Of a DNA stretch of 20,582 bases, positions 1 to 8,039 are shown in pieces (position 1 is the stretch's first letter; each line of letters opens with the position of its first letter). The notes under the pieces are model-generated. The model saw only the letters and a list, made by a program, of their open reading frames with translations. It searched no databases and was not told the origin of the DNA. This stretch comes from CBFDCQ01 sp965603355 (GTDB taxonomy: Bacteria > Hydrogenedentota > CAZGCA01 > CBFDCQ01), in assembly GCA_965603355.1 (NCBI GenBank), contig CBFDCQ010000058.1, forward strand, positions 1 through 20,582. Direction: 5' to 3'. The position numbers and the translations under genes were made by a program.

Positions 1-1118
1 GGAGAACCGTTTCTGAGAATGGTCATGGTCTCATCGAAGGTACCTTTCAGTCTCGACTGATCAAGACGATAGACCGAATTCGCCTCTGTTACGTGTGCAG
101 CCAGGACAACCGGTTCGCCTACGATCAAATTCGTCTCAGCGTTTTCCGTGACGTCGAAATAGCCTTTGTCGCCGAAACCCACCCCCTGTAGTTCCCAGCG
201 AATACCCTCTTCGTCGGTGCGTTCGATGGTCCAGTGATTGATCTGGTACTTCCCCACCGGCAGTTGAACACTGCCGTTTGTAGGGTGCATTGTAAACGAA
301 CCGTTTTCTCCTCCTGCAGTGAACTCGGTGGCCTCTTGAGGAAGCGTGACCGTTCCGAAGGTCACGTTGTCCGCCTCGACAAGCGATATATATGCGCCAT
401 CAGAGGGTACTTCCATCTGATAAAGCTTGTCGTCAACCTTAAGGTACTTACCCACCAGCTCGACCTGCTCGCCGTCTTGCGGGCCAATCTGAATCAGGTC
501 GCAGTCATTGAAGTCCATTTCAAACGGTCTATCGGCGAAAGACCCGTTAACATTAAGATCGATTAGCACGAAGCGCTTCTGTTCACCTCCAACCGTGATC
601 GTTCCCTTGCACGAGCCGCCCGCAAAGACGTACAGGCGGTTGCGCCCTTCCTGTGTGACAGATGCAAGGCGCAGATGATAATCGACGAGGAGATCCGTTT
701 CTCCCATGAGAACCACAGTAACGGGCCCGAACATGGCGCTGTTAGGGTCTATCTGGTGCGCCATCACCACAGTCTCATCCTTCAGATCCCCGTCCCAATC
801 CGAGTCGATAAACAACCGGTCGTACGGTCCGGACTCGCTCGAGCGGTCAAGCGCGATCCACAGGTAACCGTCCGGCACCATGGGAGATGGCCACCGGGCG
901 AACAGCGGGCTATTGCTCTCAAACTCCGGCAGATCAACTCCGTCCGGCCGCTCGGAACTCAGTTCAAGAGCTTTCTGCCCCACAATGCCCATGCTCCGGA
1001 GGTCTTCCCCCGAGCGATACTCCAGCCATTGAACCTCCTGAGCGACCGCCGCATGAGCTACAAACGCGATCACAAGGCTGACTGACAGCGCAACACGTGT
1101 TCTTGCTCTTACAACCAT
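1..1118 (-). CDS. Secreted protein with two EF-hand-like acidic loops, partial (C-terminus outside the window)
   Basis: I translated the minus strand from ATG at 1118 and it stays open to the left edge (372 codons), so the gene is 3'-truncated by the window. The start is fixed by a strong AGGAGG about 5-10 bases upstream (1121-1130) and by an N-terminal signal peptide ending near AHAAVAQ (about residue 27). Two acidic loops of the D-x-D/N-x-D/N-G type are visible: DSDWDGD at about 106-112, and later DLNVNGSFAD. Such loops often bind calcium in secreted proteins of planctomycete-like bacteria. The rest resembles beta-rich extracellular domains. I do not recognise a catalytic family. It starts 40 bases after the truncated paralogue at 1159-1446 and is probably co-transcribed from the 2558-2586 promoter. 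The exported location is well supported; the function is unknown. Confidence 0.8.
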   Translation of the reverse strand, partial: MVVRARTRVALSVSLVIAFVAHAAVAQEVQWLEYRSGEDLRSMGIVGQKALELSSERPDGVDLPEFESNSPLFARWPSPMVPDGYLWIALDRSSESGPYDRLFIDSDWDGDLKDETVVMAHQIDPNSAMFGPVTVVLMGETDLLVDYHLRLASVTQEGRNRLYVFAGGSCKGTITVGGEQKRFVLIDLNVNGSFADRPFEMDFNDCDLIQIGPQDGEQVELVGKYLKVDDKLYQMEVPSDGAYISLVEADNVTFGTVTLPQEATEFTAGGENGSFTMHPTNGSVQLPVGKYQINHWTIERTDEEGIRWELQGVGFGDKGYFDVTENAETNLIVGEPVVLAAHVTEANSVYRLDQSRLKGTFDETMTILRNGS

Positions 1119-1158
1119 CTCAAACCTCCTGTAATTCCTTTCCAGCTTCACTTTCTTA

Positions 1159-1446
1159 TTACCGCCTACCGTCAAACCTCACCTCCGCTGACGCACCTCC
1201 CGCCTCCCTTCCGCTCACGTAGGTGATGCATCCCGGGGCTGTTGAACTGACCTCATAATTCTGAATCTCAGACTTGATGATGTAAGACTGGAGCTTATCC
1301 TGTGTTGCGGCGTACCTCTCCAACAACTCGAGCGCGGTGGGATACTTCTGTTCGCCTGAGGGCTCCGGGACCCCGGCCGCACCGATCCCTGCCAGAGCCA
1401 CGCAGACGAATATCCCAACGAGGACCAAGTTCTTGACATTTCGCAT
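1159..1446 (-). CDS. Truncated paralogue of the neighbouring secreted protein (95 aa remnant or short exported protein)
   Basis: The product begins with a signal peptide (residues 1 to about 24, ending IGAAG) followed by YPTALELLERYAATQDKLQ. This closely matches HPTALELLDKYAETQDKLQ in the adjacent protein at 1485-2504. The similarity continues to a conserved DG-x-R motif (VRFDGRR here, LRYDGTRYFE there), where this copy stops at two tandem TAA codons. No continuation is visible in the 40 bases before the next gene's start. It is therefore most simply a tandem duplicate that lost its C-terminal two thirds. It keeps an intact reading frame and signal peptide, so a short exported product remains possible. 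The SD sequence before its ATG is weak. It sits 38 bases downstream of its full-length relative, in the same transcription unit. Confidence 0.6.
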   Translation of the reverse strand: MRNVKNLVLVGIFVCVALAGIGAAGVPEPSGEQKYPTALELLERYAATQDKLQSYIIKSEIQNYEVSSTAPGCITYVSGREAGGASAEVRFDGRR

Positions 1447-1484
1447 GGCTTTGTCTCTGCAGAGTTCAGTGAGTTACTGAATAG

Positions 1485-2504
1485 TCACTCCTCGATTAAG
1501 AACATAACGCAACCCTGGCTGTCGACCACTTGGCCGTCCCACCACGTGTATGTGCGTTTGCCGGTCGGATCGGCAATTTCAACGGTTGCGCCATTTCGGA
1601 CGTCGTTCCGGACAAAAGAGCGCAGCACCTCGTGATCGGGATCCAGAACGACCTTGGTTCGCTTGACGTGCCACGTCTGGTTTGTCCACTCGTCGTTGTG
1701 CCACTCTCTCGCCAGCTTGATATCCGCCTCGACGGGAACCCAGACCTTGCCGATAAGCTTGAACTGGACATTGTCCACGACGTTCGACGCACTTCTGACT
1801 CTCCAGTGTGATTGACCGTAAGGTACGGCGTTCTCTCCCTTCTGAACGGTAGCTCTGGCGATGTTGTACCCGTGCTCCGGATCTATCCAGAGGGTGTACG
1901 TACCGCCCCGTCCCGCGGCCTCGATAACGTAGCACTCCGATCCCGCGACCAGCTCACGCGTGTCGCGTACGGAGACGTTGGCAGTATGGCGAAGCACCGT
2001 GTCGACGCGTTCGTAATCGCCGTACAGGAAACCCAGCAGCTCGTGGGCGGTAGAGCTGTGGGCGATCATTCTTCGGACCGAGAATTCTCTGCCAGGCGGC
2101 TCTATATCCAGTTCGTCATTGTCTGGAGCCTTCCTCGGATCCATGCTGTAACTGGAACGAAATCGGCCATCCCACAACGTGCTCGCGTAGTGTGGAGCTT
2201 CCTTGGGAATAGGACCTGTAATTGGACTACCCGCACCCCAGCGCTTGATGCTCTCGAAGTAGCGAGTTCCGTCATAGCGGAGTTGGCAAGAATACCACTC
2301 CTTTTCGTTGTTTGCCCTTTTTGCACCACCGAACACCACCCCACTATACACAGTTGAGACCTCGGAATGAATGACGAAGGAACGCTGCAGCTTATCCTGA
2401 GTCTCAGCATACTTGTCCAACAATTCCAGGGCGGTCGGATGCTCGGCTGCAACTGCTTGAAACGAGGCCAGAATCATCACGGTGGCAAGCACGTACCGGC
2501 ACAC
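1485..2504 (-). CDS. Secreted protein of unknown function, possibly LolA/LppX-like fold
   Basis: The product is about 339 residues from the GTG at 2504. A longer frame runs back to a GTG at 2552, but that codon sits at the expected transcription start of the promoter at 2558-2586 and would have no leader. The GTG at 2504 follows a purine-rich GAGGAGAGGGGG and opens directly into a signal peptide ending near AVAAEHP. The mature part has the ALELLDKYAETQDKLQ helix, an LRYDGTRYFE strand, and later YTLWIDPEHGYNIARA. The DG-x-R and WIDPEHGY motifs recall planctomycete-type exported proteins loosely related to the lipoprotein-sorting (LolA-like) fold; that assignment is from memory and tentative. 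No catalytic residues stand out. It is the first gene after the promoter and is followed by a truncated copy of itself. Confidence 0.75.
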   Translation of the reverse strand: MCRYVLATVMILASFQAVAAEHPTALELLDKYAETQDKLQRSFVIHSEVSTVYSGVVFGGAKRANNEKEWYSCQLRYDGTRYFESIKRWGAGSPITGPIPKEAPHYASTLWDGRFRSSYSMDPRKAPDNDELDIEPPGREFSVRRMIAHSSTAHELLGFLYGDYERVDTVLRHTANVSVRDTRELVAGSECYVIEAAGRGGTYTLWIDPEHGYNIARATVQKGENAVPYGQSHWRVRSASNVVDNVQFKLIGKVWVPVEADIKLAREWHNDEWTNQTWHVKRTKVVLDPDHEVLRSFVRNDVRNGATVEIADPTGKRTYTWWDGQVVDSQGCVMFLIEE

Positions 2505-2557
2505 AGCGTTCCCCCTCTCCTCATATGACACGATTCCCCAACTGTGCCGCACGGCCC

Positions 2558-2586
2558 ATTATATACCAGAGTATATTTTTTGTCAA
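2558..2586 (-). promoter_or_regulatory. Perfect sigma70-type promoter
   Basis: On the minus strand, TTGACA (2586-2581) and TATAAT (2563-2558) are separated by exactly 17 bases, a full consensus match. Transcription should start near 2551, about 47 bases before the GTG at 2504. It drives the secreted-protein gene and probably the two genes after it. It lies 50 bases beyond the stop codon of the ABC permease, with no terminator hairpin visible between them, so read-through from the sugar operon is also possible. Confidence 0.85.
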
Positions 2587-2609
2587 GGGGAAAATGCGGG
2601 AGTATATTT
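2561..2609 (-). promoter_or_regulatory. Candidate operator: inverted repeat in the promoter plus an upstream half-site
   Basis: Within the promoter spacer and -10 box is a perfect inverted repeat, ATATAC-CAGA-GTATAT on the plus strand (2561-2576). A 10-base piece of it, GAGTATATTT (2569-2578), recurs as a direct repeat at 2600-2609, 31 bases away, about three helical turns and just upstream of the -35 box. Such an arrangement fits a dimeric repressor touching both sites. The arms are AT-only except for one base, so some of the symmetry may come from the TATA-type box itself. No candidate repressor gene lies in the window. Confidence 0.45.
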
Positions 2610-2636
2610 GGGGCGAACTTGGAGATGCGAGGGAGT

Positions 2637-3644
2637 CTATGTTTGGCGGGCGCGTTTGAGTTGGTCGAGGCCGACGGCGATAATGATAATGGAGCCGATG
2701 ACTATGTTCTGCACATAGTTCTCGACGCCGACCTGCTGGCAGCCGTTGCGCAACACGGCGATGATCAGCGCGCCCACGATGGAGCCGACAACGCTGCCCT
2801 CGCCGCCGCTGAACGACCCGCCGCCAATGACCACGGCCGCGATGACGTCGAGTTCGAACCCGATAGCGCCGGTCGGGTCGCCGACGTTGAGCACGGAGAA
2901 CGCCATCACACTCGCGATACCCGCCATGATGCCGCAGATCGTGTACACACAGACGCGGTTCAGCCCTACACGGATGCCGCACAGCCGCGCGGTAGCCTCG
3001 TTTGATCCGACGGCGTAAACGTGCCGGCCGAAAACCGTGTAGCGCAACACGACGAACATCAGCGCAAACAGCGCCAGCATGAGCCAGACGCCTGGCGCCA
3101 CCGAGTGCCATACGCCCATCCTGGGTTCCACCATCATCATGTTGGTCAGCCAGCTTCTGGGAGCGTTGACCGTCCTCTGCCCTGAGAACCCGAGGGCAAG
3201 ACCGCGTGCGATCTGCATCATGCCCAGCGTGACAATGAACGGCACGATCCGCAGCCTCGTGATGATCAGACCGTTTATGAAACCGCAGAAAGCGCAGGCA
3301 AGGATGCCGGCAAAAGCTGCCGCCAGCGGGAGCCAGAAACCCATCCCTGCGGCTCCCCATGCCTTCAACACCAGGCCGGTCACCACCGTGCCGAGCGCGA
3401 CTAGCGAGCCGACGCTCAGGTCGATCCCGGCGCTTATTATGACCAGCGTCATGCCCAGGGCCGCAATGCCTATTATAACCGCCTGCTGAAGGATGGTTTT
3501 CGTGTTGTAAAGGGTGTGGAAAGACTGCGGAGCTACGAGGACGAAGACCAAATACACAAAGAGCAGCCCCAGGAAAGGACCGAACAGACTCAGGATCTTG
3601 CCGAGTTTCTTACCCATCCAGACCGCCCCCGAACTCTTATTCAC
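2637..3644 (-). CDS. Sugar ABC transporter permease, RbsC/BPD_transp_2 family
   Basis: This is the membrane channel of a carbohydrate uptake ABC transporter of the ribose/galactose type. The sequence is almost wholly hydrophobic, with many membrane segments and the family hallmarks ALGMTLVIISAGIDLSVGS, the cytoplasmic loop AVGSNEATARLCGIRV (the ATPase contact region), and GFELDVIAAVVIGGGSFSGGEGSV near the C-terminus. The length, about 335 aa, is normal. I chose GTG at 3644 because it overlaps the ATPase stop codon (GTGA), typical of translational coupling; ATG at 3617 is an alternative just before the first hydrophobic segment. Only one permease gene is present, as usual for this family, where two copies form the channel. 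It is the last gene of the sugar operon. Confidence 0.93.
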   Translation of the reverse strand: MNKSSGAVWMGKKLGKILSLFGPFLGLLFVYLVFVLVAPQSFHTLYNTKTILQQAVIIGIAALGMTLVIISAGIDLSVGSLVALGTVVTGLVLKAWGAAGMGFWLPLAAAFAGILACAFCGFINGLIITRLRIVPFIVTLGMMQIARGLALGFSGQRTVNAPRSWLTNMMMVEPRMGVWHSVAPGVWLMLALFALMFVVLRYTVFGRHVYAVGSNEATARLCGIRVGLNRVCVYTICGIMAGIASVMAFSVLNVGDPTGAIGFELDVIAAVVIGGGSFSGGEGSVVGSIVGALIIAVLRNGCQQVGVENYVQNIVIGSIIIIAVGLDQLKRARQT

Positions 3645-5164
3645 AGCTGGTTTCCCGATGTCGCCACGCGCATAATCTCGTGCTCTGTCCATTCGCCAAC
3701 CGGTTTGATGTCGCTCATCAAGCCGCGGTGCATCACGGCGAGCGTGTCACATACTCCCAGAAGTTCCGGCAAGTAGGAGGAGACGAAGACAATGCCCCTA
3801 CCCTGCTCCGCAAGCCTTCCGATCAGGCGGTAAACTTCGACCTTGCTGCCGACATCTATGCCCCGTGTCGGCTCGTCAAGCAGAATGATGTCACCTCCCT
3901 GCTGGAGCATGCGCGCGAGTGCCACCTTCTGCTGGTTGCCGCCCGAGAGATCGAGGACGCGCTGGTTGGGACCCTGGCATTGAATCCGCATAGCGCCGAT
4001 CCACTGTTCGACGGCGAACCGCTCCGTTCTGAGGTTCAGTAGACCCCAGCCTCCAAGACCCGCATACTGCGATACGGACGACAGAGTGGTGTTCTCGGCA
4101 ACCGACATGCGCACCGCAAGACCTTCCTCCTTGCGGTCCTCGCTGAGGAAATCGATCTTCATAGCCAGTGCCCTCGGCGGGTTCATCGCGTGCAGTTCTA
4201 CCGGTGGTTTGCCGGTCAGGGTCAACGTTCCCGCTGCGGCCCGGTCCAGACCGAACATCCTGCGGAGCGTCTCCGATCGTCCGGCTCCTACGAGACCGGC
4301 GACGCCGAGAATCTCGCCTCGACGCAGTTCGAAAGAAACTCCTTTCGGGATAGGAGACCCTTCCACTCCCTCAACCTTGAGCACACGCTCGCTGATGTCA
4401 TGCTCTGTCCGGGGAAACATCTCCGTGAGCGTTCGTCCGACCATCATCTCTATGATCTGCGAGATATCGGTGTCGGCTATGCGGCCGGTGCCGACAGCCT
4501 CTCCATCGCGAAGCACGGTGAACGTATCGGCAATCTCGGTCACCTCCTCCAGGAAGTGGCTGATATAGATCACGGCCACACCGGTCTCCCTGAGACGTTG
4601 GATTACCTTGAAAAGCGCCTCCGTGTCGGCCGCTGTCAGCGAACTGGTCGGCTCGTCCATTATTATCACGCGAGCCTCGCTCATCAGCGCCCGCGCAATC
4701 TCGACAACCTGCTGTAATCCGATAGAGAGCGCCGAGACAGGCTCGTTAAGCGGGAGATCGGGATGCTGCAGCAGCTCCAACGCTTGATGGATCTCATCGC
4801 GTTGGTTGCGGACGAACCCGAACGAGCTTTGCTCTAAACCCAGTGTCAGATTCTCTTCGACAGACAGGTGGGAGGCCAGGTTCAGTTCCTGGTAGATCAT
4901 CGCTATGCCGTGCTCGCGACCCGCCGAGGGCGAATCGATCACGCAGGGATCGCCTTCAAGGTAGATTGCGCCCGAGTCGGCACGGTACGCCCCGCTCAGC
5001 ATCTTGACCAGAGTGCTCTTACCGGCGCCGTTCTCGCCGATCAGGGCGTGGACTTCGCCCCGGCGGACGGTCAGATCCACCTGATGAAGCGCGCGCGTCG
5101 CGCCAAACGATTTGCTGATACCTCTCAGCTCTAAAAGAATCTCGTCGTCCAAAACAGTCTCCAT
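3641..5164 (-). CDS. Sugar ABC transporter ATPase with two nucleotide-binding domains, RbsA/MglA family
   Basis: This is the cytoplasmic energy-coupling subunit of the transporter, 507 aa, the usual family length, with two fused ABC domains. The first has Walker A GENGAGKST (43-51), a signature LSIGLQQ (146-152) and Walker B IIMDEPTSSL. The second has the typically degenerate Walker A GLVGAGRSE (290-298, no lysine), an intact LSGGNQQ signature (406-412) and LLDEPTRGIDVGSK. That asymmetry is normal in this family, where one composite site carries most ATP hydrolysis. The ATG at 5164 lacks a clear SD sequence, so it may rely on read-through translation from the binding-protein gene 53 bases upstream. 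Its stop overlaps the permease start by four bases. Confidence 0.95.
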   Translation of the reverse strand: METVLDDEILLELRGISKSFGATRALHQVDLTVRRGEVHALIGENGAGKSTLVKMLSGAYRADSGAIYLEGDPCVIDSPSAGREHGIAMIYQELNLASHLSVEENLTLGLEQSSFGFVRNQRDEIHQALELLQHPDLPLNEPVSALSIGLQQVVEIARALMSEARVIIMDEPTSSLTAADTEALFKVIQRLRETGVAVIYISHFLEEVTEIADTFTVLRDGEAVGTGRIADTDISQIIEMMVGRTLTEMFPRTEHDISERVLKVEGVEGSPIPKGVSFELRRGEILGVAGLVGAGRSETLRRMFGLDRAAAGTLTLTGKPPVELHAMNPPRALAMKIDFLSEDRKEEGLAVRMSVAENTTLSSVSQYAGLGGWGLLNLRTERFAVEQWIGAMRIQCQGPNQRVLDLSGGNQQKVALARMLQQGGDIILLDEPTRGIDVGSKVEVYRLIGRLAEQGRGIVFVSSYLPELLGVCDTLAVMHRGLMSDIKPVGEWTEHEIMRVATSGNQL

Positions 5165-5217
5165 TTAAGAAGGCAGAATCCGAACGGAATAAGCTGCCGC
5201 GTGCTGATTGGGGGCTA

Positions 5218-6270
5218 TCATTCGAGCCACCGGCTCAGCTCGGGCTCGATGACTTGTCTGACCTCGTCGGTATCCAGATTCTCGGGAGTAACGAGCGTCA
5301 GTCGCGTAGCTATCTGTTTCTCCACCGTCTCGCCGTTAAGAACCGCGACGGCTGTTTTCACTCCTTTGTAGCCCATGTCGAACGGGTCCTGCGCCACAAG
5401 CCCGTGGATGTTGCCCGCGCGCATGCCGTCTATGAGCCCCTGGCTGGCGTCGAAACCCACAAAGTTGATCTTGCCGGCCCTGCCCGTATTCTCGAGCGCA
5501 CGGAGCATACCGAACGAACTCGATTCGTTCGGACAGAAGATACCTTGGATCTCGTCGCCGTACTTATTCAGCAGACCCTGCCCGGCTGTCGCCGCCGACA
5601 ACTCCGACACGCCGCCGTACTGGTTCGTGGAGACCAGCTCAATGTCGGGGAATTTGGCCTTCATCTCCTCGAGAAACCCTTCCTCCCGGTTGCCCGTGCT
5701 GGCATGGCCGGGATTGTAACGCAGCATGACCGCCTTACCCTTGCCACCCATCACCTCGGCGAGCCGACGTGCGGCAAGCCGTCCACCTTCCCGATTGTCC
5801 GTTGCCACGAAACTGCTCTGCGCCTCGGACTTCAAAGCTGAATCAATAATGACCACCGGAATTCCGCGGCTCACTGCCAGCTCGACAGGCGCCGTAAGCG
5901 CCACTTCATCAAGAGGAGCAAGGACAATGGCATCCGCCTGCCCCGCGATAAAGTTCTGCACCACCTGAATCTGCTGCGTGCGGTCGTCCTCCTTCTGAGG
6001 GCCAATCCAGATTACCTCCACACCGAGCTCTCTTCCTGCCTTGACGGCGCCTGCCTGGACGGTTTTCCAGAAAGAGTGGGCGGTGGCTTTCGGGATGACG
6101 GCGATCCGGGGTGGCGTTGGCGCATCAGGCTTCCCAGGGTCGTCAGCCTCTTTGCCGCAACTCACTGCGCCGCAGACCAGAGTTAAGATGAACACCAGCG
6201 CCAACATATTCCTGACGCACTCGCCCTTTCTTGTCGTCACTGGAGCCAACGCCTTCCTGAGATGTCTCAT
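5218..6270 (-). CDS. Sugar-binding lipoprotein of an ABC transporter, Peripla_BP_4 (RbsB-like)
   Basis: This protein, about 350 aa, captures the sugar outside the inner membrane and delivers it to the permease. The N-terminus has a charged region, a hydrophobic stretch and a lipobox-like GAVSC with the lipidated cysteine at about 38. The mature part shows family features: IAVIPKATAHSFWKTVQAGA, QNFIAGQADAIVLAPLD, GIPVVIIDSAL, FVATDNREGGRLAARRLAE and INFVGFDASQGLIDGMRAG. The start at 6270 is supported by GGGGAG about eight bases upstream, within the end of the isomerase gene; only two bases separate that gene's TAA from this ATG, so the two are tightly coupled. Its place inside an isomerase-kinase operon points to the same sugar, but the ligand cannot be read from sequence alone. 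Confidence 0.92.
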   Translation of the reverse strand: MRHLRKALAPVTTRKGECVRNMLALVFILTLVCGAVSCGKEADDPGKPDAPTPPRIAVIPKATAHSFWKTVQAGAVKAGRELGVEVIWIGPQKEDDRTQQIQVVQNFIAGQADAIVLAPLDEVALTAPVELAVSRGIPVVIIDSALKSEAQSSFVATDNREGGRLAARRLAEVMGGKGKAVMLRYNPGHASTGNREEGFLEEMKAKFPDIELVSTNQYGGVSELSAATAGQGLLNKYGDEIQGIFCPNESSSFGMLRALENTGRAGKINFVGFDASQGLIDGMRAGNIHGLVAQDPFDMGYKGVKTAVAVLNGETVEKQIATRLTLVTPENLDTDEVRQVIEPELSRWLE

Positions 6271-6272
6271 CT

Positions 6273-7991
6273 TTACACTCCCCTTGCCCTCATGCGTTTG
6301 GTTACGTTTTCCCCACCGTTTAGCAGGTAAAGCAGCGGTGTAGGGCGGTCGATGTTCTCTATGAAATCAGGACGCGCTTGCCACGGCGCAACGGAAAGCA
6401 CGTTGGTAAGGTCCATCCAGTACTGCAGGCGAGCCACATCCAGGTTCCACACCATATGGAAGTGGTTCGCCGGAGCGACCTGCTTGTACTCGGCCATCGA
6501 GGCGTACTTGGGTACTACCCATGTATGCGGCCACGTGACGTTGGAGCTGTTGGCGACGAAATCCGCCAGCTTCGGCGGCAGGTCAACCGTGGAAGCCTCG
6601 TCCCAGAAGAGACTGAACATGCCGGACAACTCGCTGTACGCTATCCGGCCCGCGATACCCTCAATGCCGCCCGGTGAGATAAACGTGACGCTGTTGCCGC
6701 CGCCGGGGAAATAGTACAACTCTGCGCCGGGCATATGGACGTTCTTCATGATGTCCTCAACGGAGTCTCCCTGCCGGCCTGCCCAGTTCAGGCTTGCCGA
6801 ACCGGAGTTGTCCCCGTCCACGATGCCGCGTTGCGCCCAGACGTTTTCCTCCGAGAACTCGATTCCCAGCTCCTGGGCACGCTCCTTCAGTTCGTGCGGT
6901 TCCCAGACCTTGCGGAAATCCATGAACAGCGGTGGGTTGCCGCCTGACAGCCAGGTCGTGAACAGCATTGTGAGCAGACCCTGCATATCCGCCTCCGTCG
7001 CAAACGGGACTACCTCTTTCGGGCCGTTGTGGTCGAATGTCGCGTTCAACAGCGACTCCGCCATATCGCAGATCGGTAGCGGAATCCCTCGCCGATCGCT
7101 GCCCCACTCGAGCTGGTTCATGAACCCGCCTCCGACAGCGTCGACTTCCGCCAGCAGATCACGCATGATCAAGTACATCGCAAGAGACTGATCGAGCTTC
7201 TCGCCAGCGTTGTCGTGAGACAGATCGAGCCGGTCGCCCACGTGCCCCTCGACCCATGTACGAAGCGCTTTAAGCTCCTGCGCGTCGTAAGCGCGCTTGT
7301 TGAGCATGTCCGCCAGAAGTTTCATATCGACCCGCGTAATTTCGAGCCCGAATGTGCGGCGCGTCGGGATGACATGCATCAAAGCGGTCTCCATCCCCAT
7401 CGAGTCGTGCCCGAAAACCACCACGCGCCTGCCCTTGATACCGGCGTAGGTGAGCGCCGCGTAACACCAGTCGACGAGCGCCTTGATTGTAGCTTCGCTG
7501 GGCTTCGGGCTCATGCCGGTATCCGGCCAGGACCCGACGTTGAGGTGGGTCAATCGACCCGACTGGGCCAGTGCGCCGTTAACGGCGTGGGCGAAGACCA
7601 CTCCGGGTTTGGGAGCACTGTTGCCGCATGTGATGTTGACCGGCATATCGTCGCGCATGTGCGCCAGCAGACTCATCAGTGACAACTGCGGGAAGGCCCA
7701 GGTATCCGGCGTGCAGACTATGGCGTCAACTCCGGCCTCCTTGAATTGGCGGGCGACGATGTCCGCCTGCCTCTCCCCATCAATGAGCATCGGCGTCCAC
7801 ACGACGTTAACGCTAGTGCCGTTGGGCATCCGGACTTGGTCAGCCACAATCCCGGCGATTGTCTCTACAATGTTTTCTGTCCGGTCGCGCGCTTCCTGAT
7901 CTATGCGCGGATCGCCCGCGGCACACACCCCGAACGTCACAACAGACCGTTCCGTTGTCGTCACCGTTGGAAGTTTCTTCGCTTTTGCCAT
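6273..7991 (-). CDS. L-fucose/D-arabinose isomerase family protein (FucI-like)
   Basis: The protein should convert an aldose (L-fucose, D-arabinose or similar) to its ketose, using a divalent metal such as Mn2+, in the cytoplasm. The product is 572 aa from ATG at 7991, close to E. coli FucI (about 590). I chose this ATG over a frame start at 8030 because GGAGGGG lies about seven bases before it. Residues matching the FucI metal site are visible: Glu in DMAESLLNATFD (about 312), Asp in PFATEADMQG (about 335), and His in APANHFHM (about 510). The surrounding pattern, including GNPPLFMDFRKVW, also fits FucI. The N-terminal two thirds diverge from the enterobacterial enzyme, so substrate is uncertain. 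It lies between the kinase and the binding protein, which supports a catabolic role. Confidence 0.87.
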   Translation of the reverse strand: MAKAKKLPTVTTTERSVVTFGVCAAGDPRIDQEARDRTENIVETIAGIVADQVRMPNGTSVNVVWTPMLIDGERQADIVARQFKEAGVDAIVCTPDTWAFPQLSLMSLLAHMRDDMPVNITCGNSAPKPGVVFAHAVNGALAQSGRLTHLNVGSWPDTGMSPKPSEATIKALVDWCYAALTYAGIKGRRVVVFGHDSMGMETALMHVIPTRRTFGLEITRVDMKLLADMLNKRAYDAQELKALRTWVEGHVGDRLDLSHDNAGEKLDQSLAMYLIMRDLLAEVDAVGGGFMNQLEWGSDRRGIPLPICDMAESLLNATFDHNGPKEVVPFATEADMQGLLTMLFTTWLSGGNPPLFMDFRKVWEPHELKERAQELGIEFSEENVWAQRGIVDGDNSGSASLNWAGRQGDSVEDIMKNVHMPGAELYYFPGGGNSVTFISPGGIEGIAGRIAYSELSGMFSLFWDEASTVDLPPKLADFVANSSNVTWPHTWVVPKYASMAEYKQVAPANHFHMVWNLDVARLQYWMDLTNVLSVAPWQARPDFIENIDRPTPLLYLLNGGENVTKRMRARGV

Positions 7992-8039
7992 GTGCCCCTC
8001 CGTTAGAGTGCCTGCTGATGCACCCGACAAGCTGCTCTA

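Noticed and set aside
234..1085. Plus-strand open frames of 110, 136 and 64 codons
   Set aside because: They lie opposite the secreted gene on the minus strand, which has an SD sequence, signal peptide and motifs; the plus-strand products are basic, low-quality shadows.
2521..3360. 279-codon minus-strand frame overlapping the permease
   Set aside because: Arginine-rich translation in another frame of the permease gene, with no recognisable domain and crossing the promoter at 2558-2586.
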